Source: Dyella caseinilytica (GTDB lineage: Bacteria; Pseudomonadota; Gammaproteobacteria; Xanthomonadales; Rhodanobacteraceae). Taken from it: a stretch of DNA of 64,000 nucleotides. This document shows, one piece after another, positions 35,371 through 45,930 of the stretch. Every line of letters starts with the position of its first letter. Within the stretch, counting starts at the first letter, position 1. The stretch covers positions 1,302,001 to 1,366,000 of the forward strand of contig NZ_CP064030.1 in assembly GCF_016865235.1 (NCBI RefSeq), in the 5' to 3' direction. The notes under the pieces were generated by a model that had not been told where the DNA came from, ran no database searches, and worked only from the letters and a program-made list of their open reading frames with translations. A program made the position numbers and the translations under genes.

Positions 35371-35403
35371 TGACTAATATTGAACGACGTTCAATATTAG
35401 TCA
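35371..35403. promoter_or_regulatory. Perfect 33-bp palindromic TetR operator
   Basis: Arms 35371-35386 and 35388-35403 are exact reverse complements of 16 bases around one central A; the core is TTGAACGACGTTCAA. It lies just upstream of the tetR start. A partial second copy (AGTTCAATATTTG, from about 35405) follows, suggesting cooperative or extended binding. Confidence 0.8.
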
Positions 35404-35844
35404 TAGTTCAATATTTGATGCAAGCGCGCCTGGGCGCCTTACAAAGAAAGCCGCCTATGGCCTGATGAGGTGACGTTCGCCTTACCGTCGATCTGAGGTG
35501 GCGTCATTTCGTCCATTCAATCGCCGCACCCATGCAAGCAGGTGGTTTCGAGATGAACGATGCTGTGGCTTGTCGCGCCGAGACGTATGGTTAGGCGCAG
35601 ATCGGCGTTCGATGCCTATGGCGCGGGTCGCAATGCTTTTGTACAACGTGCGCAGACTTTAATGTCCTGCCTAGCATCTTAGGCAGGACACTGAAGCTGC
35701 CCCTTTTATAGGGAAGATCATCCCGGTTTGGATATCCCGGTCTTCACCAAGGGAGTGATGTGCATCATCGGTAATAGAGAAGCGGTTCTGTAGATATGCG
35801 GACACGAGGAGTTCCTATATCTCCTATGACGACGTCCAATAAAA
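35404..35844. other. Intergenic region
   Basis: Apart from the partial operator repeat near 35405 and the hairpin at 35663-35690, no gene is supported here. Frames on either strand lack SD sequences and protein-like composition. Confidence 0.5.
35663..35690. terminator. Hairpin, probable terminator
   Basis: TGTCCTGCCTA (35663-35673) and TAGGCAGGACA (35680-35690) pair perfectly over 11 bp with a 6-nt loop. It lies beyond the 3' end of the small frame at 35845-36042 on the minus strand. Confidence 0.5.
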
Positions 35845-36042
35845 CTAGCGCCGGCCTTTCTTACCTTTGGATTCCGGGAGCGGAGGCGGATGTCCTGGAT
35901 GCCCAGGCTCGCGTCCTGCAAACGAGGTCTTTGCATACGAAGCGGCGTCCGTTTCATTGGGCGCCTTCTCCGGTTTTTTGGGCGCGGGTGCGTAAACACT
36001 ATGTATCTGCGCCAACGACAAGCGCGCAATGCGATGAGACAT
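35845..36042 (-). CDS. Small proline/lysine-rich hypothetical protein
   Basis: A 65-residue frame with AAAGG 11 nt before its ATG. The protein is basic and disordered-looking, rich in Pro, Lys and Gly (YAPAPKKPEKAP; PGHPGHPPPLPESKGKKG), with no membrane segment. It is preferred over the overlapping frame at 35718-36176 because its composition and start are better. No homologue recognised; it may not be a gene. Confidence 0.35.
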   Translation of the reverse strand: MSHRIARLSLAQIHSVYAPAPKKPEKAPNETDAASYAKTSFAGREPGHPGHPPPLPESKGKKGRR

Positions 36043-36433
36043 GATGGGTCAGCCTTTATGGATGAATGGCTATGCCATTCGGTAGTCGTCAAAGGGCCCT
36101 GCGTGAAGCAAGGTAAAAGTGGCTCAGTAGCGATGGTATGTCGTCGCGGGCCGAATATCAGATTTCGTGTCGTCAATCACCCAGGCCATCATGCACGTGA
36201 ACATGTTAGATAAGGGTGAGTTGGGTTGGAATTGTTAATCTGAACGGAAAACGATATTTCGTTTGCCTTTTAGAACAATGCCCTATACGCTGCCAAGGCT
36301 GAGTTTCAAGGGTCACTGTGAATTGTGGCCCGATGCTGTAGATAAAAGTTCCACTACACCGTTGTACCCGCTTCCTCCTTGTTACCAGCTTTTTTGCCGC
36401 GATGCGGCTCACTCGTTCCAAGGAGAAATAGCA
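36043..36433. other. Long leader region before the cold-shock gene
   Basis: About 390 bp without a supported gene. The part just before 36434 is probably the promoter and untranslated leader of the cold-shock gene; such leaders are often long and structured, but no definite element can be named by eye. Confidence 0.4.
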
Positions 36434-36646
36434 ATGTCCCAGACTGAAACCGGTACTGTGAAGTGGTTCAACGATGCCAAAGGTTTTGGCTTCATCAATC
36501 GCGATAAGAGTGGTGACGACGTGTTCGTTCACTTCCGCGCGATTCAATCGTCGGGCTTCAAGAGTCTGCAAGAAGGTCAAAAGGTGTCTTTCACCGTGAC
36601 CCAAGGTCCCAAGGGCCTGCAAGCTGACCAAGTACAGATTGTCTAA
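36434..36646 (+). CDS. Cold-shock protein, CspA family
   Basis: A 70-residue single cold-shock domain with RNP1 (KGFGFI) and RNP2 (DVFVHF) and the opening [18 protein letters not shown]. It binds single-stranded RNA/DNA and acts as an RNA chaperone. AAGGAGAAAT lies about 6 nt before the ATG. A strong terminator follows at 36668, so it is monocistronic. It could be a cold-induced or a constitutive paralogue. Confidence 0.96.
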   Translation: MSQTETGTVKWFNDAKGFGFINRDKSGDDVFVHFRAIQSSGFKSLQEGQKVSFTVTQGPKGLQADQVQIV

Positions 36647-36667
36647 GCAGGCTTTGTCGTTCAAAAG

Positions 36668-36693
36668 AGCCCGGCCTTGAGCCGGGCTTTTTT
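36668..36693 (+). terminator. Rho-independent terminator of the cold-shock gene
   Basis: AGCCCGGC (36668-36675) pairs with GCCGGGCT (36681-36688), loop CTTGA, followed by a run of T residues. It lies 22 bp after the stop codon. Confidence 0.9.
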
Positions 36694-36761
36694 ATTTGCG
36701 CTTGAAACATGCTGTCAGCGATTCACCGATTTGATGGGTGGCGCGCACATGATCAGGACGC

Positions 36762-36911
36762 TCAGGGCCGGCTAGCAGGTGTGGCGTCTTCGGTGCCAGT
36801 GGGTTTGGTGTTTTCTCGCACCACTCTTTTTTTGGCTTGCTTTTCGTCCTGCTGTTTCTTCTTCGCGAGTTCGCGTTGGCGCTTTTCGTACGTGAATTTG
36901 GTCTTTGCCAA
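36762..36911 (-). CDS. Small basic protein, 49 residues, TTG start
   Basis: The frame begins TTG GCA AAG ACC at 36911, with GAGG 8 nt upstream, and ends at 36762. The translation MAKTKFTYEKRQRELAKKKQ continues as a Lys/Gln/Glu-rich charged helix. It matches a small protein family common in Xanthomonadales and pseudomonads that I remember as conserved but uncharacterised. The overlapping plus-strand frame at 36709-36981 is its antisense shadow. Nucleic acid or ribosome binding is a guess from charge alone. Confidence 0.7.
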   Translation of the reverse strand: MAKTKFTYEKRQRELAKKKQQDEKQAKKRVVRENTKPTGTEDATPASRP

Positions 36912-37030
36912 AGGGGTTACCTCGCAAGTAGTTATCCGTGACAGGGAATTTTGGAGATGGAAATATCGGTTGCTACGCTAATGTGGCATGTCCGCGTACT
37001 GATGTCTTCGCATCGTCTCGCCGCTTCTGA

Positions 37031-37366
37031 TCAACGAGATAGAGTCTTGGCGGCCGGCGTCAGATTGCCTGCGCCTTGCTCGGCATACTCAGCGCGAATG
37101 GCCTTGCAGTATGGGCCATTCATGACGAATCGGCGGCATACGGCAGGGCGGTTTTCATAAATGCCGCAGTTCATGCGGCTTCCATCCACGGCCACACACC
37201 AGCCTTGTTCGTCTCGTGCCATGACGTGAAGTCCATTGGCAAGATGCGTGGTGAGATGAGGTGGAATTTTATCCTCGGGTTGCAGGACAACCGTCAGGCG
37301 GCAACAGACAGCATCACACTTATCGCAATGCGCAGCCCCCGTTGATCGGATGTTGACCGGTTTCAT
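37031..37366 (-). CDS. YkgJ family cysteine cluster protein
   Basis: A 111-residue protein with the zinc/iron-chelating cluster of the YkgJ family (PF03692): HCDKCDAVCCRL near the N-terminus, then GWCVAVDG, MNCGIYENRPAVCRRF and a final GPYC. The ATG at 37366 has GGAAA upstream and follows the methyltransferase stop by one base, so the two are coupled. Members are suspected metal-binding proteins; the function is unproven. Confidence 0.88.
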   Translation of the reverse strand: MKPVNIRSTGAAHCDKCDAVCCRLTVVLQPEDKIPPHLTTHLANGLHVMARDEQGWCVAVDGSRMNCGIYENRPAVCRRFVMNGPYCKAIRAEYAEQGAGNLTPAAKTLSR

Positions 37367-37367
37367 G

Positions 37368-38033
37368 TCAGTGCGTTTCCCCGGTACGAGTGTAGTGCAA
37401 TAGGCGGCCACGGAAGGGTGGCGAGTCACTGTCATCCATCGGACAGCGTTTTTCTTCCAACGTGAAGCCCTGCATCTCCAGTAGCCGGCTAAAACGATTG
37501 CTATGACCGCGACCAGGATCAGTCACCAGCACTTCGGCTTTTGGATATGCATGCTGTTTGACGACTCCGGCCAGTAGTTCGGCGTGGTCGATTTCATAGA
37601 GCACGTCACTGGCAATGATGAGGTCGAAGTGCCCAAGCGTCGGCAATGGAACATTCCAACGCAGTTGACGGTAATGGAGTGCCGGCAATTCATTCAGCGC
37701 TGCGTTGTATGCCAAAAATGCTTCGGCCAATGGATGTACGTCCGAGGCGACGACGTCAGCACCTCGATGTTGCAGGACAAGGCTGGCCAATCCGATGCCG
37801 CATCCAAGCTCCAGCACACGCTTTTGGGAGATATCGAACCGATGCATGGCTTGTGCGAGCAGGCGCCCGGATGGCCATACTTGCCCGAACAAACTCCATT
37901 GAGCAGAAGAAATGCCAAGTCGATCGGCATGACCGTCAGGGTCGGAAAATTGCTGCTTATCCGTAAGGACCCGTAGACGATAAATGTGTCCACCAATGGA
38001 CACTCGCTCATTGCGTGTGGAATAACCTGGCAT
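37368..38033 (-). CDS. Class I SAM-dependent methyltransferase
   Basis: A 221-residue methyltransferase resembling the METTL21/NNMT-like protein lysine methyltransferases. Motif I is LELGCGIGLASLVLQ, with SDVHPLAEAF and DLIIASDVLYE (post-II) following. The ATG at 38033 has GGGAG 5 nt upstream; the open extension begins at TTG 38045. It is translationally coupled to the downstream YkgJ gene. The substrate is probably a protein, but this is inferred from the family only. Confidence 0.85.
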   Translation of the reverse strand: MPGYSTRNERVSIGGHIYRLRVLTDKQQFSDPDGHADRLGISSAQWSLFGQVWPSGRLLAQAMHRFDISQKRVLELGCGIGLASLVLQHRGADVVASDVHPLAEAFLAYNAALNELPALHYRQLRWNVPLPTLGHFDLIIASDVLYEIDHAELLAGVVKQHAYPKAEVLVTDPGRGHSNRFSRLLEMQGFTLEEKRCPMDDSDSPPFRGRLLHYTRTGETH

Positions 38034-38168
38034 CGGCACTCCCAAGAGGCCATCCCGCGAAGGAAATGGTAATCAAACATGAAGGGGAGCGAGGCAAGCG
38101 GCCGCTGGAAGACCGTGTGGAACGCGCGAATTGAGCGTGACGCCTAGTCGCGATGTTACACCATCAGG

Positions 38169-38405
38169 TTAGTGCAGGTGGTGGTACCAGAGCGCCTCCA
38201 TGCCTGAACATGTCGTGCATACGCTCGTGCTCTTCACAGTCACGAAACCTTTCTCGACAAGGCGACGTAGATCGACGATGCGCTTTATGTGGCTAAGCGA
38301 TAAGGGGCAGGTCCCTGCAACCTCTCGCAACAATGCCCATTGTCCACACGTTAAATGACTGGCTTGATGGGTATTCATAAGCACGAATAAGCCAAGGGCA
38401 TCCAT
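38169..38405 (-). CDS. Small hypothetical protein
   Basis: A 78-residue frame with a helix-turn-helix-like layout (QWALLREVAGTCPLSLSHIKRI then VEKGFVTVKS) and three cysteines near the end (CTTC). No SD is evident before the ATG at 38405 and no family is recognised. It may encode a small winged-helix or regulatory protein, or be non-coding. Confidence 0.4.
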   Translation of the reverse strand: MDALGLFVLMNTHQASHLTCGQWALLREVAGTCPLSLSHIKRIVDLRRLVEKGFVTVKSTSVCTTCSGMEALWYHHLH

Positions 38406-38527
38406 GCGATATGAACGGAGCGGGGACCAGATACACCAGCCACCATACGCCGTTTCGCGATATGAAATGTTATTTTGACGGGGTTACGCCAAAGATTTAT
38501 TCATCGCTCCCAGTGAGGAGGCTAGCG

Positions 38528-39292
38528 TTAGCGAATGGTGTATCCGCCGTCCACGGCAAGCGCATGACCGACGACCAGGCTCGCAGCTGGGCTACAAAGC
38601 CAGAGAACTGCATCGGCGATCTCTTCGGCGCGTCCAAGCCGTCCAATAGGTACATCTTTCAGCATCGCGCTGAGGGCTTCCGTCTGACCGCCGGCTATCA
38701 TCTGATCCATCATCGGTGTATGGATGATTCCTGGGCAGACGGCATTGATACGAATGCCTCGGGCGGCATATTCCAGAGCCGAGCTTTTGGTGAGGCCAAG
38801 CACGCCATGCTTGGCAGCGTGATAGGTTCCGCGACCGGGCGCGCCGACCAGCCCTCCGATGGATGAGCAATTGACGATCGCGCCGCCATGTTGTTTGAGC
38901 ATTTGGCGCAGTTCGAACTTCATACAGCTCCATACGCCCCGAAGATTGATGGCCATGACGCGATCAAAGTCTTCACGCTCCGCTTCAGCGGTATCAGCGA
39001 TAACATTCTGAATGCCTGCGTTGTTGTAGGCGGCGTCCAGCCGGCCAAAGGCTGCGACCGTCTGCGCGACCATGGCTTCAACTTGTGCATCATCCGAGAC
39101 GTCGCAGTGGATAGCGATGACTCTGTGGCCTTGAGCCTTCAATTCATCCGCTGCTGAACGAGCAGCATCTTCGTTCCAATCGGCCAGCGCGACGGCTGCG
39201 CCTGATTCAGCAAAAGCCTTCGCCGCTGCAAGCCCCAATCCAGATGCCGCGCCTGTAATCAGCGCGACCTTCCCTCCGAACGAAATATTCAT
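38528..39292 (-). CDS. SDR family oxidoreductase (last gene of operon 1)
   Basis: A 254-residue classical SDR: TGAASGLG, ADW acidic stop of beta-2 (NAD preference), NNAG, catalytic Ser in NCSSIGG and YHAAK. The C-terminus DGGYTI is typical. It follows the aldo-keto reductase gene by 121 bp on the same strand and is probably the last gene of the LysR-controlled operon that begins with the cupin at 41844. The paralogue at 42915-43661 sits in the neighbouring operon. Substrate unknown. Confidence 0.92.
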   Translation of the reverse strand: MNISFGGKVALITGAASGLGLAAAKAFAESGAAVALADWNEDAARSAADELKAQGHRVIAIHCDVSDDAQVEAMVAQTVAAFGRLDAAYNNAGIQNVIADTAEAEREDFDRVMAINLRGVWSCMKFELRQMLKQHGGAIVNCSSIGGLVGAPGRGTYHAAKHGVLGLTKSSALEYAARGIRINAVCPGIIHTPMMDQMIAGGQTEALSAMLKDVPIGRLGRAEEIADAVLWLCSPAASLVVGHALAVDGGYTIR

Positions 39293-39413
39293 GGCAATGT
39301 ATCCTGCAAAACGATGGTTGTTTATGACTTGAGGAAGTTGGTGGCTTTGGCGACGCCGCTCGCCTTTTACGTGATGACAGAGATCACGGCTCTAGGGCAA
39401 ATGGCCAGGTCTT

Positions 39414-40821
<1,408 letters not shown>

Positions 40822-40866
40822 CGCTATGCCTCGGTAAGGATGTGTCAGTGTGCAAATGCAGATCGG

Positions 40867-41094
40867 TTACATCTGATAACCGGGTTTCTTATAAAGCTTG
40901 CCGGAAGAATGCTGGATATCGGCTGCATAGACCTTCGCGGCCCAATCGTTCGGATTGATTTCTTCGAAAGCCACCGATACCGACGCTTCGTCGTAGCCAA
41001 AAACGTCTACTACATCCTGGGTGATGTGATCGGCCAGGCGATGTTTCTGCGATTCACTCTTTCCTGGCCAGAGCTTCACGATGATGTGGGGCAT
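40867..41094 (-). CDS. Tautomerase family protein (4-oxalocrotonate tautomerase-like)
   Basis: A 75-residue protein starting MPHIIVKLWPGKS, so Pro is the N-terminal residue after Met removal, the catalytic base of 4-oxalocrotonate tautomerases. It also has FEEINPNDWAAKVY. AGAGG lies about 10 nt before the ATG; the longer frame to 41343 is rejected. The enzyme probably interconverts keto and enol forms of an intermediate. Member of the cupin-led operon. Confidence 0.88.
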   Translation of the reverse strand: MPHIIVKLWPGKSESQKHRLADHITQDVVDVFGYDEASVSVAFEEINPNDWAAKVYAADIQHSSGKLYKKPGYQM

Positions 41095-41111
41095 GGTGAT
41101 GCAACCTCTCG

Positions 41112-41435
41112 CTAAGGCGATTCGGCAAAAACGTTCCGTGCAATCGCGATGGCAGTGTTGGCTGTTGGCCATCCTGCATAGAACGCAAGGTGAGTGATGA
41201 GCTCCGTGAGCTCTTCTTTGGTCACACCGTTCTGAAGCGCGTACTTCATGTGAAAAGGCAGTTCGTTGATGCGGTAGAGCGATACGAGGGCAGCCACGGT
41301 AATCAGGCTGCGATCGCGCTTGGGAAGCTCGGTGCGCTCCCACACCTGTCCGAATAGAATTTGCCGGGTGTAATCGTTGAGGGCAGGGGCGATGTCGGCA
41401 TAAGGGCCGGCGTTGGGTTTGGCTTCGTTGCTCAT
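41112..41435 (-). CDS. Carboxymuconolactone decarboxylase family protein
   Basis: A 107-residue AhpD/CMD-like protein with RDRSLITVAALVSLYRINEL and LTELITHLAFYAGWPTANTA, the region holding the active-site His of gamma-carboxymuconolactone decarboxylases. The AhpD-type Cys-x-x-Cys is absent, so a peroxidase role is unlikely. GGAGAGG precedes the ATG at 41435. The gene starts 4 bp after the cupin stop, so the two are co-translated; CMD-cupin pairs are common in bacteria. Confidence 0.9.
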   Translation of the reverse strand: MSNEAKPNAGPYADIAPALNDYTRQILFGQVWERTELPKRDRSLITVAALVSLYRINELPFHMKYALQNGVTKEELTELITHLAFYAGWPTANTAIAIARNVFAESP

Positions 41436-41439
41436 CGGA

Positions 41440-41844
41440 TCAGCCTCTCCCTGCCAGGTATTGTTCGTCGGTAACGTGCTCCATCCATTCGACCGCCTTG
41501 CCATCCAGATACTCCTGGACGGCGATGTGCGTCAGCGAGGTGGTCGGCGTTGCGCCATGCCAATGGCGATGCCCCGGCGGACACCAGATCACATCGCCTG
41601 CGTGGATGACCTCGATCGGTTCGCCTTCACACTGCGTCCAGCCGCAACCGGCCGTCACGATGAGAATCTGGCCCAACGGGTGGGTATGCCAGGCGCTGCG
41701 TGCACCTGGCTCGAAGGTCACGCTGGCACATCCCACGCGCGCCGGCTCGGGTGCATTAAAGAACGGGTCGATGCGTACCGTGCCCGTGAAGTAGTCGGCA
41801 GGGCCTTTGGCCGAAGCCTGGGAGCCGTTGCGAATGATGTGCAT
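41440..41844 (-). CDS. Cupin, bacterial hydroxynitrile-lyase type
   Basis: A 134-residue single-domain cupin. The metal ligands His53, His55, Gln59 (HTHPLGQ) and His94 (GHRHWHG) fall at the positions I remember for the Mn-dependent cupin hydroxynitrile lyase of Granulicella (GtHNL). The N-terminal [20 protein letters not shown] and the C-terminal [11 protein letters not shown] also match that group. The natural role of such cupins is uncertain, although some cleave or form cyanohydrins. AGGAAAG lies before the ATG at 41844. First gene of operon 1, divergent from the LysR gene. Confidence 0.88.
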   Translation of the reverse strand: MHIIRNGSQASAKGPADYFTGTVRIDPFFNAPEPARVGCASVTFEPGARSAWHTHPLGQILIVTAGCGWTQCEGEPIEVIHAGDVIWCPPGHRHWHGATPTTSLTHIAVQEYLDGKAVEWMEHVTDEQYLAGRG

Positions 41845-41858
41845 GGAGGCTTTCCTCG

Positions 41859-41880
41859 CTTGTTGTCCTTGAACAACAAG
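41859..41880. promoter_or_regulatory. Inverted repeat in the cupin promoter region
   Basis: CTTGTTGT (41859-41866) and ACAACAAG (41873-41880) form a perfect 8-bp repeat with a 6-nt spacer, 14 bp before the cupin ATG. An AT-rich near-palindrome (TCATAAATATATGA) lies farther toward the LysR gene and could be its T-N11-A box. Both are candidate LysR sites. Confidence 0.45.
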
Positions 41881-41965
41881 TTTGGGTCGACAAGGGTCTA
41901 TTGATAAGTCATAAATATATGATTGAACATATGAGCAAAATTTATAAATAGTTCGAGGTATGAAC

Positions 41966-42856
41966 ATGGCTCGGCCAAACCTCAACGATCTGCTCGCTTT
42001 TGTCGCGGTGGCTCGCACACGCAGCTTCACCAAGGCCGCTGCGCAACTCGGTGTCACGCAGCCGGCGTTAAGCCACACCATCCGTAGCCTTGAGAGCCGG
42101 ATGGGGATCCGATTGCTGACCCGCACAACCCGGAGTGTGGCGGTGACGGATGCGGGCGAACGCCTGCTTCAATCCGTAGGAAGCCGCCTTGATGAGATCG
42201 AGGATGAATTGGACGCGCTGACCGCGCTTCGGGACAAACCCGCCGGTACGGTACGCATCACCACCGGTGAGCATGCACTGACATCCATCTTGTGGCCCAA
42301 GCTTCGACCTTTTCTACGCAACTATCCGGACATCCAGGTGGAGTTCGATGTCAGTTACGCATTGAAGGATATCGTCGCCGAACGATTTGACGCTGGCGTG
42401 CGCATGGGCGAGCAGATCGAAAAGGACATGATTGCAGTTCGGATCGGCTCACCCATGCGCATGGCAGCCGTGGGTGCTCCATCCTATTTCGCCGGAACGA
42501 CCAAGCCCAAGAAACCTCAAGATCTCACCAAGCATCGCTGCATCAACCTGCGTTTGCCCACGTATGGCGGCATGTACGCTTGGGAGTTTGAGCGCAATCG
42601 ACGCGACATCCATGTCCGAGTTCAAGGCCAACTTGCATTTGGCACAGCACCTCACGTTGTCGCTGCGGCGATCGATGGCTTCGGACTAGCCTACGTGCCG
42701 GAGGACATGGTGCTTTCTCACATCAAAGCAGGCCGCCTTATTCGTGTCCTTGAGGATTGGTGTCCAGCGTTTCCCGGCTATCATCTTTATTATCCGAGCC
42801 GACGGCAGCATTCGCCGGCATTCGCGCTGCTGGTGGAGGCGCTGCGTTATCGATAA
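41966..42856 (+). CDS. LysR family regulator of operon 1
   Basis: A 296-residue LysR protein: helix-turn-helix [37 protein letters not shown], and a substrate-binding domain to the end. The second ATG (41966) is favoured by GAGGT six bases upstream; the first is at 41960. Divergent from the six-gene cupin operon, it is the likely regulator. It is clearly related to the LysR at 44833, sharing MIAVRIG/MIAIRFG and the [20 protein letters not shown] endings. Confidence 0.92.
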   Translation: MARPNLNDLLAFVAVARTRSFTKAAAQLGVTQPALSHTIRSLESRMGIRLLTRTTRSVAVTDAGERLLQSVGSRLDEIEDELDALTALRDKPAGTVRITTGEHALTSILWPKLRPFLRNYPDIQVEFDVSYALKDIVAERFDAGVRMGEQIEKDMIAVRIGSPMRMAAVGAPSYFAGTTKPKKPQDLTKHRCINLRLPTYGGMYAWEFERNRRDIHVRVQGQLAFGTAPHVVAAAIDGFGLAYVPEDMVLSHIKAGRLIRVLEDWCPAFPGYHLYYPSRRQHSPAFALLVEALRYR

Positions 42857-42914
42857 CGTAAAACGATCACCAGCAGGTGGCAGCGCCATTGCCTATTTTT
42901 CATTGACGTCGACG

Positions 42915-43661
42915 TTATCCTTCCTGGCGGGTCGGCCGGAACAGTATTTCGTTGACATCAACTTCCGGCGGCTGACTGATTGCGAAGGCAACTGCCCGCG
43001 CGAATGACTCGGCAGGAATCGCGTAGTGCTCGTAGAACTTCTGGATGTGGCTGGCGACATCCGGCTCGGTGACGCTGTTTGGCAGATCCGTGGCCACAGC
43101 ACCGGGCGAGATCACCGTTGTGCGGATGTCATAAGGTTTCACTTCCTGACGCAGTCCTTCGGACAGCATCAGCACGGCGCTTTTGGTGGCAGCGTAGACA
43201 GCGCTTCCGGGTCGGACGGTGCGGCCGGCAACGGACGATACGTTGATGATGTGACCACTCTTCTGCTGTGTCATATAGGGCAGTGCGGCGGCGATGCCGT
43301 ACAACACGCCCTTGATATTGACGTCGATCGTTTGGTTCCAGTCGTCGATTTTGAGTCGCTCAAGTGGCGAGTGTGGCATCAGGCCGGCATTGTTGATCAT
43401 GACGTCAATGCGTCCGAAGGTTTGGACTGCAGCGTCGACCAGTGCCTTGACCTCTTCGTGACGCGTGACATCGGTCGCGACGGCGATGGCCTTGCCACCG
43501 CCACGAACCAGTTCATCGGCCAGCGACTGAATGCGATCGATGCGTCGTGCGCCTAGCGCGACGATGGCGCCCCGTGCGCTCAGATAGCGGGCGGTGGCTT
43601 CGCCCAAGCCACTGCTCGCGCCTGTGATGACGACGACTTTTCCTTCGATATGGGTATTCAT
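42915..43661 (-). CDS. SDR family oxidoreductase (operon 2)
   Basis: A 248-residue SDR of the clavulanate-dehydrogenase-like group: [17 protein letters not shown] (NADP-type basic residues after beta-2), NNAG, catalytic Ser in NVSSVAG and YAATK. It follows the aldo-keto reductase by 62 bp and probably shares its transcript. ATG at 43661. It likely reduces a carbonyl compound generated or handled by the partner reductase. Confidence 0.92.
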   Translation of the reverse strand: MNTHIEGKVVVITGASSGLGEATARYLSARGAIVALGARRIDRIQSLADELVRGGGKAIAVATDVTRHEEVKALVDAAVQTFGRIDVMINNAGLMPHSPLERLKIDDWNQTIDVNIKGVLYGIAAALPYMTQQKSGHIINVSSVAGRTVRPGSAVYAATKSAVLMLSEGLRQEVKPYDIRTTVISPGAVATDLPNSVTEPDVASHIQKFYEHYAIPAESFARAVAFAISQPPEVDVNEILFRPTRQEG

Positions 43662-43723
43662 GACTTTGTTGATCGTTCCTTAGTAGGAGACATTCGTAAC
43701 CGCTGGTTATCGCCACAGGACAA

Positions 43724-44791
<1,068 letters not shown>

Positions 44792-44832
44792 ATATGGCTT
44801 TTATTGCACAGGCTATTGAGGAAATTTCATCT

Positions 44833-45738
44833 ATGCTGCGTGCAGGCTTATCTGAACTGACGGCTTTCATCACCATTGCCGAGCAGCGAAGCTTTCGCGC
44901 CGCTGCAAGTCAGTTGGGCGTTTCGCCGTCAGCACTTAGCCATGCGATACGGAATCTCGAAGCGAGACTGGATGCGCGATTGTTCAACCGTACGACCCGA
45001 TCGGTCGCGCTGACGGAAGTGGGCGAGCAACTCCTGCGGCGTGTACAGCCAGCCATTGCTGATCTTGATGACGCCGTCAATGAAGTGGGCTCGGCACGCG
45101 ATCGTCCCTCCGGCTCGATACGAATCAGCGCTGCGGAATCAGGGGCCAGGCCGCTTATCCAGCACGTTCTTCCTGATTTCCTGGCCACGTATCCCGACAT
45201 ACATGTCGAAATAGTTGTGGATACGCGACTGGTGGATATCGTGGCTGATGGCTTCGATGCAGGCATACGACTCTTCGATGACGTGCCACGCGACATGATC
45301 GCCATTCGGTTTGGACCAGACATGCGGTTTGCTGCTGTGGCATCACCCGCCTATCTCTCACGTCACGAGCTGCCGAAGACACCGCAGGATCTAAAGAAGC
45401 ATCGATGCATCCGCTTTCGATTCCTCAGTGGTGCGCTCTATCGCTGGAATCTTGAGCGTCGCGGCACAAGTGTGGATATCGATGTGGACGGACCGATGAC
45501 GCTTGGCAATACCAATCTGATGGTGGATGCGGCACTGGCTGACATCGGCGTTGCCTGGCTCCCGGAGTACCACGTAGCAGAGCACCTCGCATCGGGTCGA
45601 TTGGTTCGTCTGCTTCCGGAGTGGAGTCCCTCCTTGCCGGGTTTGTGTCTTTATTACCCGTCCAACCGACACCCGCCGGCTGCACTCAAATTGTTTACGC
45701 TGGCAGTACGTGAGTGGGCAAAGAGCCAGTCGGCGTAG
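44833..45738 (+). CDS. LysR family regulator of operon 2
   Basis: A 301-residue LysR protein with helix-turn-helix RSFRAAASQLGVSPSALSHA and RLFNRTTRSVALTEVGE, then the effector domain. The ATG at 44833 has GAGGAAA about 9 nt upstream; an earlier ATG at 44764 would place the promoter region inside the gene. Divergent from the aldo-keto reductase-SDR operon that it probably controls. Confidence 0.92.
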   Translation: MLRAGLSELTAFITIAEQRSFRAAASQLGVSPSALSHAIRNLEARLDARLFNRTTRSVALTEVGEQLLRRVQPAIADLDDAVNEVGSARDRPSGSIRISAAESGARPLIQHVLPDFLATYPDIHVEIVVDTRLVDIVADGFDAGIRLFDDVPRDMIAIRFGPDMRFAAVASPAYLSRHELPKTPQDLKKHRCIRFRFLSGALYRWNLERRGTSVDIDVDGPMTLGNTNLMVDAALADIGVAWLPEYHVAEHLASGRLVRLLPEWSPSLPGLCLYYPSNRHPPAALKLFTLAVREWAKSQSA

Positions 45739-45800
45739 GGCTGATCAGGCCACAAAATTCTGTATAACCCCATCACGGGATGACGTTGTTTGATGCCGCG

Positions 45801-45839
45801 CCAAACGTGCACATGTTTTGATGTCATGTACACGTTTGG
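45801..45839. terminator. Terminator hairpin after LysR
   Basis: CCAAACGTGCACATG (45801-45815) and CATGTACACGTTTGG (45825-45839) pair with one mismatch over 15 bp, between the convergent lysR and TonB receptor genes. Confidence 0.55.
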
Positions 45840-45871
45840 AAGCCATTGTCTGCTTGGAACAGGCTTGTTAT

Positions 45872-45910
45872 GTACGTACTTTGCCTGCCATGGGAAAGCA
45901 AAGTGCGTAC
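45872..45910. terminator. Hairpin after the TonB receptor gene
   Basis: GTACGTACTTTGC (45872-45884) pairs with GCAAAGTGCGTAC (45898-45910) with one G-T type mismatch. It lies 20 bp beyond the receptor stop on the minus strand and is probably its terminator. Confidence 0.5.
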
Positions 45911-45930
45911 ACGGCTAGCCATGCTTTCCA

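Noticed and set aside
35718..36176. 152-residue minus-strand frame
   Set aside because: Arg-rich composition without domain, SD or hydrophobic pattern; the smaller frame at 35845-36042 is better supported.
36709..36981. 90-residue plus-strand frame
   Set aside because: Antisense shadow of the 49-residue basic protein at 36762-36911 and lacking its own SD.
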